This document shows, piece by piece, positions 58,159 to 64,000 of a stretch of DNA of 64,000 nucleotides. The position numbers and the translations under genes are program-made. Each line of letters begins with the position of its first letter. Position 1 is the stretch's first letter. The DNA lies in assembly GCF_004341885.1 (NCBI RefSeq), contig NZ_SLVX01000002.1, positions 434,001 to 498,000 on the forward strand, given 5' to 3'. The stretch is from Shinella granuli (GTDB lineage: Bacteria; Pseudomonadota; Alphaproteobacteria; Rhizobiales; Rhizobiaceae). Below the pieces are notes generated by a model. It was not told the origin of the DNA. It did no database searches and saw only the letters and a program-made list of their open reading frames with translations.

Positions 58159-59505
58159 TCAGGCGTCGGTTTTGCTGGCCAGATAATTCTCCAGCCAGTG
58201 GATGTCGTAGTCGCCGTTGGCGATGTCCTGGTTGCCGATCAGGTCCTGGAAGAGCGGCAGTGTCGTCTTGATGCCGTCGATGACGAATTCGTCCAGCACG
58301 CGGCGCAGGCGCATCATGCATTCGACGCGGGTGCGGCCGTGCACGATGAGCTTGCCGATCAGGCTGTCGTAGTAGGGCGGGATTTTATAGCCCTGATAGG
58401 CGCCCGAATCGACGCGCACGCCAAGGCCGCCCGGCGCATGGAAATGCGTGATCGTGCCCGGCGAGGGAACGAAGGTGCGCGGGTCCTCCGCATTGATGCG
58501 GCACTCGATGGCATGGCCGGAAAAGACGATGTCTTCCTGGCTGACCGAAAGGCCGGCGCCGGAGGCGACGCGGATCTGCTCGTGCACGAGGTCGATGCCG
58601 GTGATCGCCTCGGTGATCGGGTGCTCCACCTGCAGGCGGGTGTTCATCTCGATGAAGTAGAACTCGCCGTTCTCGTAGAGGAACTCGATCGTGCCGGCGC
58701 CGCGGTATTTCAGCTTCTTCATGGCATCGGCGCAGACCTGGCCGATCTTCATGCGCTGTTCCACATTGAGGGCGGGGGAGTTGGCCTCTTCCCAGACCTT
58801 CTGGTGGCGGCGCTGCAGCGAGCAGTCGCGCTCGCCGAGATGCACGGCATTGCCCATGCCGTCGCCGACGACCTGGATTTCGATATGGCGCGGCTTGCCG
58901 AGATACTTTTCCATGTAGACGGCGTCGTTGCCGAAGGCGGCGAGCGCCTCGGAGCGGGCCGTGGAGACGGCTTCTTCAAGGTCCACCTCGGACTTGGCGA
59001 CCTTCATGCCGCGGCCGCCGCCGCCGGCGGTGGCCTTGATGAGCACGGGAAAGCCGATCTTGCGGGCGACTTCCAGGGCGTTCTCCGGCTTCACCTCGCC
59101 GTCGGAGCCGGGAACGACGGGGATGCCGAGTTCCTGCGCCGTCTGCTTGGCGGTGATCTTGTCGCCCATGATGCGGATGTGCTCCGCCGTCGGGCCGATG
59201 AAGGTGATGCCGTGCGCGTCGAGGATTTCCGCGAACTTGGCGTTTTCCGAGAGGAAGCCGTAGCCCGGATGCACGGCGTCGGCGCCGGTGATCTCGCAGG
59301 CCGCGACGATCTGGTGGATGTTCAGATAGCTCTCGCGCGACGGGGGCGGGCCGATGCACACGCTCTCGTCGGCGAGGCGCACATGCATGGCGTCGGCATC
59401 TGCCGTCGAATGCACGGCGACCGTGGCGATGCCGAGCTCCTTGCAGGCCCGAAGGACCCGAAGGGCGATTTCGCCGCGGTTGGCAATGAGGACTTTGGAG
59501 ATCAT
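58159..59505 (-). CDS. accC: acetyl-CoA carboxylase biotin carboxylase subunit
   Basis: The enzyme carboxylates biotin on AccB with ATP and bicarbonate in the first step of fatty acid synthesis. It has 448 residues. The N-terminal domain starts [25 protein letters not shown], the ATP-grasp glycine loop is [12 protein letters not shown], and the catalytic part contains [24 protein letters not shown]. It lies 10 bases after accB. Confidence 0.98.
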   Translation of the reverse strand: MISKVLIANRGEIALRVLRACKELGIATVAVHSTADADAMHVRLADESVCIGPPPSRESYLNIHQIVAACEITGADAVHPGYGFLSENAKFAEILDAHGITFIGPTAEHIRIMGDKITAKQTAQELGIPVVPGSDGEVKPENALEVARKIGFPVLIKATAGGGGRGMKVAKSEVDLEEAVSTARSEALAAFGNDAVYMEKYLGKPRHIEIQVVGDGMGNAVHLGERDCSLQRRHQKVWEEANSPALNVEQRMKIGQVCADAMKKLKYRGAGTIEFLYENGEFYFIEMNTRLQVEHPITEAITGIDLVHEQIRVASGAGLSVSQEDIVFSGHAIECRINAEDPRTFVPSPGTITHFHAPGGLGVRVDSGAYQGYKIPPYYDSLIGKLIVHGRTRVECMMRLRRVLDEFVIDGIKTTLPLFQDLIGNQDIANGDYDIHWLENYLASKTDA

Positions 59506-59515
59506 GGGGGCCGCC

Positions 59516-59977
59516 TTATTCGATGACGATCAGCGGTTCGCCGTATTCGACGGGGCTTGCATCCGAGACGAGGATTTCGGTGACCTTGCCGGAGCGCGGC
59601 GCCGGAATCTGGTTCATCGTCTTCATGGCTTCGATGATGAGGATGGTCTGGCCTTCCTTGACGCTCGCGCCGACCTCGATGAAGGGGCGGGCGCCCGGGG
59701 CGGGCGAGAGATAGGCCGTGCCGACCATCGGCGCCGTGACGGCGTTCTTGTTGCTGCGCGCATCGGCGACCGGAGCGGCGACGACGGCAGCCGGTGCGGC
59801 GAAGGCCGGAGCGGGCGCGGCGATCGGCGCCTGGACGAATTGCGGCGTGCCGGCGCGCGAGACGCGGATGCGCAGGTCGTCCTGCTCCACTTCGATCTCG
59901 GTGAGGTCCGTCTCGTTGAGGATGTTGGCGAGATCGCGGATGAGCGCCTGATCGATGCCGTGTTTCTTGTCAGCCAT
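59516..59977 (-). CDS. accB: acetyl-CoA carboxylase biotin carboxyl carrier protein
   Basis: This is the carrier that holds biotin in acetyl-CoA carboxylase. It has 153 residues: an N-terminal dimer/contact part (1-45), an Ala/Pro linker (about 46-75) and the biotinyl domain (76-153). The biotinylated residue is K119 in EAMKTMN (the usual form is EAMKMMN or EAMKLMN). It is expected to be the substrate of the BirA ligase encoded at 13.7 kb. The ATG at 59977 was chosen; the open frame upstream runs into the aroQ gap. Confidence 0.97.
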   Translation of the reverse strand: MADKKHGIDQALIRDLANILNETDLTEIEVEQDDLRIRVSRAGTPQFVQAPIAAPAPAFAAPAAVVAAPVADARSNKNAVTAPMVGTAYLSPAPGARPFIEVGASVKEGQTILIIEAMKTMNQIPAPRSGKVTEILVSDASPVEYGEPLIVIE

Positions 59978-59999
59978 GGAAATGAGCCTCTTGTTTTTC

Positions 60000-60437
60000 T
60001 TATTTCGTGATGGACGAAAGCGCGTGAAGCGCAAGGATATAGCTGTGCGCGCCGAAACCGCAGATGACGCCCTTGACGGCGGGTGCGATCATCGACGTGT
60101 GGCGGAATTCTTCGCGGGCATGCACATTGGAAAGGTGCAGTTCGACCACCGGGATCTTGATGGCGCGGATGGCGTCGTGCAGGGCGATCGATGTGTGGGT
60201 ATAGGCACCGGCGTTGATGGCGATGCCGGCGGCGGTGTCGCCGCCTTCGTGGATCCAGTCGACCAGGTCGCCTTCATGGTTGGACTGGCGGAACTCGACG
60301 GCAAAGCCCAGCCTCTCGCCCTCCGCCTTGCAGAGCGCCTCGATGTCCGCAAGCGTATGCCCGCCATAGATGCCGGGTTCGCGTTTGCCGAGGGCGTTCA
60401 GGTTGGGACCGTTGAGCACGAACAGGGTGGAAGCCAT
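60000..60437 (-). CDS. aroQ: type II 3-dehydroquinate dehydratase
   Basis: The enzyme converts 3-dehydroquinate to 3-dehydroshikimate in the shikimate pathway. It has 145 residues. Motifs are VLNGPNLNALGKREPGIYG (active-site Arg and Tyr), QSNHEGDLVDWIHE, NAGAYTHTSIALHDAI and the catalytic His in VELHLSNVHAREEFRH. It lies 22 bases upstream of accB, an order seen in many bacteria. Confidence 0.98.
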   Translation of the reverse strand: MASTLFVLNGPNLNALGKREPGIYGGHTLADIEALCKAEGERLGFAVEFRQSNHEGDLVDWIHEGGDTAAGIAINAGAYTHTSIALHDAIRAIKIPVVELHLSNVHAREEFRHTSMIAPAVKGVICGFGAHSYILALHALSSITK

Positions 60438-60493
60438 TCACAATTCCGCATGCTGGAAAGACAAGTACCTATAGACCGGCGGTTTCCACAGGG

Positions 60494-60516
60494 AAAGCCC
60501 CAAGGGCAGGGGCTTT
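60494..60516 (-). terminator. hairpin between dsbA and aroQ
   Basis: Eight-bp perfect arms AAAGCCCC and GGGGCTTT with a seven-base loop. On the minus strand it ends in TTTCCC, so it is a weak intrinsic terminator or attenuator after the dsbA gene. Confidence 0.5.
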
Positions 60517-60588
60517 GCCGGTCAAAGGAGGCAATGTCCACAAGCAGCAACGGCTGAACACGGCCAGCATGGCAGGAAGATGGCGGTT

Positions 60589-61347
60589 TCAGCAGGTCGC
60601 CTTGCCGCAGGCCCTCACATTGGCGATCTTTTCGCGAAGATCGTCCGCGCCCACCGCGCCGAACACCATCTCCTGGCCGAGCACGTAGGAGGGCGTGCCG
60701 GTGATGCCGAGTTCGTTGGCCAGCGAATAGGCCTCGCGCACCGCGCCGTCATGCGGCTTGTCGGCCATGGTCTTGCGGACATCCGCCTCGGCAAGGCCCA
60801 TCGTTGCGGCAAGCGCGATGGCGCTTTCCTCCGTTGCACGCCCCTCGTTGCCAAGCAGCGCGCGGTGGAATTCGCCGTATTTTTCCGGCGCGAGGTCACG
60901 CACGGCGGCGCTCACCTTGTGGGCGGCGAGCGAATCGGGGCCGAGGATCGGCAGTTCCTTCAGCACGAAGCGGACGTTGCTGTCCTCTTTCAGGATCTCG
61001 TCCATGTCGGAGAGCGCGCGCTTGCAGTAGCCGCAATTGTAGTCGAAGAACTCGACGATGGTGACGTCGCCCTTCGGGTTGCCGAGCGCGATGTCGTAGG
61101 GCGAGGAGAAGATCGCCTTCTCGTTGTCGGTGATGGCGGACTGGGCCTTCGCCTGCTGCTGCGCTTCCTGCTTCTTCTGCAGGGCTTCCTGCACGTCCAG
61201 CAGGATCTCCGGGTTCTCGACGAGGTATTCCTTGATGAACTCGCCGATTTCCTTCTTCTGCGCATCGTCGAGGGCAAGGGCGGGCAGGGGGGCTGCGACC
61301 GAAAGGGTAAGGGCTACGGTGGCCGCGAGCTTCGTCTTGAATGTCAT
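60589..61347 (-). CDS. DsbA family thiol:disulfide protein
   Basis: This 252-residue periplasmic thioredoxin-fold protein has a signal peptide (about 1-26) and an N-terminal helical segment rich in Gln/Lys (QEALQKKQEAQQQAKAQ) that may mediate dimerisation. The active site is CGYC at 105-108, and the cis-Pro is in GTPSYVLGQ. Two more cysteines stand at the extreme C-terminus (ACGKATC). The domain order resembles ScsC/Com1-like oligomeric disulfide proteins more than monomeric DsbA. The ATG at 61347 has AGGAAAG upstream. Confidence 0.92.
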   Translation of the reverse strand: MTFKTKLAATVALTLSVAAPLPALALDDAQKKEIGEFIKEYLVENPEILLDVQEALQKKQEAQQQAKAQSAITDNEKAIFSSPYDIALGNPKGDVTIVEFFDYNCGYCKRALSDMDEILKEDSNVRFVLKELPILGPDSLAAHKVSAAVRDLAPEKYGEFHRALLGNEGRATEESAIALAATMGLAEADVRKTMADKPHDGAVREAYSLANELGITGTPSYVLGQEMVFGAVGADDLREKIANVRACGKATC

Positions 61348-61553
61348 GTCTTTCCTGTCCTCGTCGTGATGCGCCGGAGAAGTGCCATTGGCGGCCCTGC
61401 ACGTCAATGCGGGCCGCGGCGCCTTCAACGACCTTATGGCCGGGCAGGCGCAAACGATAGGGTAAAAACGGCGGATTTTCGGCTCTCGCGGGATTGTGAA
61501 GGCGGGCATCTTGCGGCAGGAAGACGCGACCCGAAGAACCGGAAGGCAGTCTC

Positions 61554-62705
61554 ATGAAACTCTCCCGCCGCGGCGCCGTCGAACCCTTTCACGCCATGGA
61601 TGTGCTGGCCGAGGCGACGAAGCGCCGTGCCGCCGGCCGGCCGGTGATCTCCATGGCCGTCGGCCAGCCCGTGCATCCCGCGCCGGAGGCGGCGCGAGAG
61701 GCGGCCCGCCGCGCGCTCGACGTCGGCCGCATCGGCTATACGGATGCGCTCGGCCTGCTTTCGCTGCGCCGCGCCATTTCCGATTTTTACCGGCGCCATC
61801 ACGGCGTTTCCGTCGATCCGGGCCGAATCGCCATCACGACGGGCTCGTCGGCCGGCTTCAACCTCGCTTTCCTGGCGCTGTTCGATGCCGGCGACCGCGT
61901 CGCCATCGCGCGGCCCGGCTACCCCGCCTATCGCAACATCCTCGCCGCGCTCGGCATCGAGACGGTGGAGATAGAGGTAAACGCGGAGAACGGCTTCACG
62001 CTGACGCCGGCAGCGCTGGAAGCGGCCGCCGCCGCCCATGGCCGCATCGATGGCGTGCTGCTCGCCAGCCCCGCCAATCCGACCGGCACGGTAACCGGCC
62101 GCGCCAACCTTTCCGCGCTCTCTGCCTATTGCCGGGACAACGGCATCGCCTTCATCTCGGACGAGATCTATCACGGCCTCACCTTCGTCGGCGAAGAGGC
62201 GACGGCGCTGGAATTCGGCGAGGAGGCGGTCATCATCAACTCCTTCTCGAAATACTATTGCATGACGGGCTGGCGCATCGGCTGGATGGTGCTGCCGGAA
62301 GCGCTGGTGCGCCCGGTCGAGCGTATCGCGCAGAGCCTCTACATCTCCGCACCGGAGCTTTCGCAGATCGCGGCGGAGGCCGCGCTGGGGGCGGAGGCGG
62401 AACTCAACGTCTATCGCGACGCCTACCGGGAGAACCGCGACTTCCTGGTGAAGCGCCTGCCGGAAATCGGCTTTGCCGTCGCCTCGCCGATGGACGGTGC
62501 CTTCTACGCCTATGTGGATGTCAGCCGCTTCACCAATGACAGCATGGCCTTCGCCCGCCGCATGCTGGCGGAGACCGATGTCGCGGCGACGCCCGGCGCC
62601 GATTTCGATCCGCAGGACGGGCATCATACGATGCGCTTCTCCTATGCCGGATCCTTCGAGGAGATGAGCGAGGCGGTCGACCGCCTCGCGCGCTGGCTCG
62701 CCTGA
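61554..62705 (+). CDS. class I PLP-dependent aminotransferase
   Basis: This is a 383-residue fold-type I aminotransferase. The PLP lysine is K233 in SFSKYYCMTGWRIGW, the Asn/Asp/Tyr contacts are in SPANPTGTV and SDEIYHGLTF, and the substrate-carboxylate Arg is in HHTMRFSYAG. It belongs to the AspC/alanine-type group; the amino donor cannot be fixed. It is divergent from dsbA and convergent with the SDR gene. A CCGTTTC..GAAACGG hairpin (62722-62750) follows its stop. Confidence 0.92.
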   Translation: MKLSRRGAVEPFHAMDVLAEATKRRAAGRPVISMAVGQPVHPAPEAAREAARRALDVGRIGYTDALGLLSLRRAISDFYRRHHGVSVDPGRIAITTGSSAGFNLAFLALFDAGDRVAIARPGYPAYRNILAALGIETVEIEVNAENGFTLTPAALEAAAAAHGRIDGVLLASPANPTGTVTGRANLSALSAYCRDNGIAFISDEIYHGLTFVGEEATALEFGEEAVIINSFSKYYCMTGWRIGWMVLPEALVRPVERIAQSLYISAPELSQIAAEAALGAEAELNVYRDAYRENRDFLVKRLPEIGFAVASPMDGAFYAYVDVSRFTNDSMAFARRMLAETDVAATPGADFDPQDGHHTMRFSYAGSFEEMSEAVDRLARWLA

Positions 62706-62787
62706 AGCGGGAAAAATGATGCCGTTTCAGGCGCTTGTGGCGCGAAACGGAATCACTCCCGCAAGGCCCTGATTCCCCCTGTGAGCC

Positions 62788-63552
62788 TCAGACCCGGTTG
62801 ATCGACACGCCGCCGTCGACGAGCATCGCCGTGCCGGTCGTGAAGCTGGAGGCATCCGAGCAGAGGAAGAGCGCCGCCTGGGCAATCTCCTCCGGCGCGG
62901 CGATGCGCTTGAAGGCATTGAGGCCGGCGATGAAATCGCGGGCCTCCGGCGTGTTCGCCACCTCCCGCCCCATCGGCGTGTCCGTCGCGCCCGGCAGCAG
63001 CGCATTCACGCGGATGCCCTTGCGCCCGTATTCCGAGGCCAGCACCTGCACGAGGCCGACAAGGCCGGATTTCGAGGCGGCATAGGCGGCAAGCCCCGGA
63101 AAACCCGCCGTGTAGCCGACGAAGGTCGAGGTGAAGACGAGGCTGCCGCCACCCCGCGCCTCCAGAGCCGGCAGCTGGTACTTGGCGGCAAGGAAGCCGC
63201 TGGTCAGGTTGACGGCGACGACGTTCTGCCATTCGGCAAGCGAAAGGCCGGTGAGAGGACCGACCGGGCCTGTCGTGCCCGCATTGTTGAAGGCGATGTC
63301 GAGGCCGCCGAATTCGGCCTGCGCCGCGTCGACCAGCGCCTTGTGGTGCGCCTCCTCGCTCACGTCGCCCGGCACCGCAATGGCGGCGCCACCTGCCGCG
63401 CGGATGTCGCTGGCGAGCTCTTCGAGCTGCCCGCGCCTGCGGGCGGACAGCACGAGCCTTGCGCCCTGCCGGGCAAAGAGAAGCGCGGCGGCGCGGCCGA
63501 TACCGGAACTGGCGCCGGCGATGATGGCGATCTTGTTGTCGAGACGGGGCAT
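62788..63552 (-). CDS. short-chain dehydrogenase/reductase
   Basis: This is a 254-residue classical SDR oxidoreductase. The nucleotide loop GASSGIG is at 13-19, NAG follows in FNNAGTTGPVG, the catalytic Ser is in FTSTF, and the YxxxK motif is in AYAASKSGLVG. The Arg-rich SARRRGQLEEL after beta-2 suggests NADP preference. The substrate is unknown. The ATG at 63552 gives the family start; the longer open frame is not used. Confidence 0.92.
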   Translation of the reverse strand: MPRLDNKIAIIAGASSGIGRAAALLFARQGARLVLSARRRGQLEELASDIRAAGGAAIAVPGDVSEEAHHKALVDAAQAEFGGLDIAFNNAGTTGPVGPLTGLSLAEWQNVVAVNLTSGFLAAKYQLPALEARGGGSLVFTSTFVGYTAGFPGLAAYAASKSGLVGLVQVLASEYGRKGIRVNALLPGATDTPMGREVANTPEARDFIAGLNAFKRIAAPEEIAQAALFLCSDASSFTTGTAMLVDGGVSINRV

Positions 63553-63632
63553 GGAATTCTCCCTTGCTGGTTTCCTGCGGCCCGGATGTCGCAGAAGGGA
63601 GCGGCGGGAACCACCCGATTCCCGCGAACGAA

Positions 63633-63660
63633 AAAAGACCCGGACGATGCCGGGTCTTTT
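63633..63660. terminator. bidirectional terminator after rne
   Basis: Eleven-bp perfect arms (AAAAGACCCGG and CCGGGTCTTTT, loop ACGATG). On the minus strand six T follow, so it ends the rne transcript; on the plus strand four T follow. Confidence 0.9.
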
Positions 63661-63683
63661 GATTTTCTGGATGCAGGCGGTTC

Positions 63684-64000
63684 TTAGAAGAAGCCGCGGC
63701 GCTGCCACCAGCCGCCCTTCTTGGGCTTTTCCGCTTCCTCGGCCGGCGCCGCTTCCTTCGCCGTCGAGGATTTCACCACCGGCTCGGAGGCGATCTTGGA
63801 GAGATCACGGTTGGCGCGCACGGGCTTGGCCGGCTCCTGGAGATCGGCGGCGGCCACTTCGACTTCCGGCTCGGCCGGCGTCGCCTCTTCGACGGGGGCC
63901 GCGGCGACCGGCTGGGCCTCGATCTCGCTGCGGGCAGCCTCGTCGGTGGCGACCTCTTCGGCGGCCTTGGCACGGCTGCGGCGGGCACGCTTCGGCTTGG
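63684..64000 (-). CDS. rne: ribonuclease E (3' end)
   Basis: Only the last 105 residues are in the window. They are a low-complexity Ala/Glu/Pro/Arg region (KRARRSRAKAAEEV, PAEPEVEVAAADL) and the ending KKGGWWQRRGFF, which I recognise as the conserved end of rhizobial RNase E. This part is the non-catalytic scaffold of the degradosome. The catalytic half lies beyond the window edge. The stop is 24 bases before the terminator stem. Confidence 0.85.
   Translation of the reverse strand, partial: KPKRARRSRAKAAEEVATDEAARSEIEAQPVAAAPVEEATPAEPEVEVAAADLQEPAKPVRANRDLSKIASEPVVKSSTAKEAAPAEEAEKPKKGGWWQRRGFF

Overview
The window is a 64 kb, GC-rich, densely coding stretch of an alphaproteobacterial chromosome, most probably from the family Rhizobiaceae (order Hyphomicrobiales). 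The evidence is the nuo operon with helix-hairpin-helix inserts, the divK-pleD-rpmG block, the DUF1467-sRNA-proS block, LexA boxes of the GTTC-N7-GTTC type, a supernumerary NDUFA12 subunit, and dispersed palindromic repeats of the kind common in rhizobia. The genus cannot be fixed from sequence reading alone (Shinella, Ensifer and Rhizobium are all plausible). I saw no rRNA, tRNA, CRISPR array, prophage or insertion sequence; this is core chromosome.

Layout. 1-13.7 kb: the distal part of the complex I operon, nuoD (partial) to nuoN, with two extra genes, a small exported protein between nuoD and nuoE and a membrane/HhH protein between nuoF and nuoG. 13.7-20.7 kb: birA, RNase J, a DUF1467 protein, an antisense-strand sRNA that looks like alpha-r9, proS, lolC/E and lolD. 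20.7-25.2 kb: an FG-GAP-like exported protein, a 28-residue membrane peptide under a LexA box, and the replicative polymerase gene dnaE. 25.2-29.6 kb: ridA and a divergent tetR with two palindromic operators, an L,D-transpeptidase, dinB with its own LexA box, and a DUF3572 gene. 29.8-32.4 kb: the cell-cycle regulators divK and pleD, then a 0.7 kb gene-free region that appears to hold a structured RNA, then rpmG.

32.5-44.4 kb is mostly on the minus strand: an MFS transporter, a NUDIX hydrolase, DUF983, rnr, topA, dprA, plsY, a catalytically degenerate dihydroorotase (pyrX) and pyrB. 44.6-51.3 kb holds an AidB-like protein, an AEC transporter, two small membrane proteins, ruvX, a PhnA-like protein, a UPF0173 hydrolase and gatCA. 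51.5-64 kb holds two GNAT genes, yjhX, a thioredoxin-reductase-like gene with an Rrf2 regulator, gatB, the complex I NDUFA12 subunit, DUF2155, and the minus-strand cluster dsbA-aroQ-accB-accC-aat. A class I aminotransferase, an SDR and the 3' end of rne close the window.

The most interesting items are the LexA-controlled 28-residue membrane peptide (a candidate functional analogue of the Caulobacter SOS division inhibitor SidA), two non-coding RNA loci with clean terminators, the duplicated HhH domain inside the complex I operon, and the tandem CGTATAT operators between ridA and tetR.
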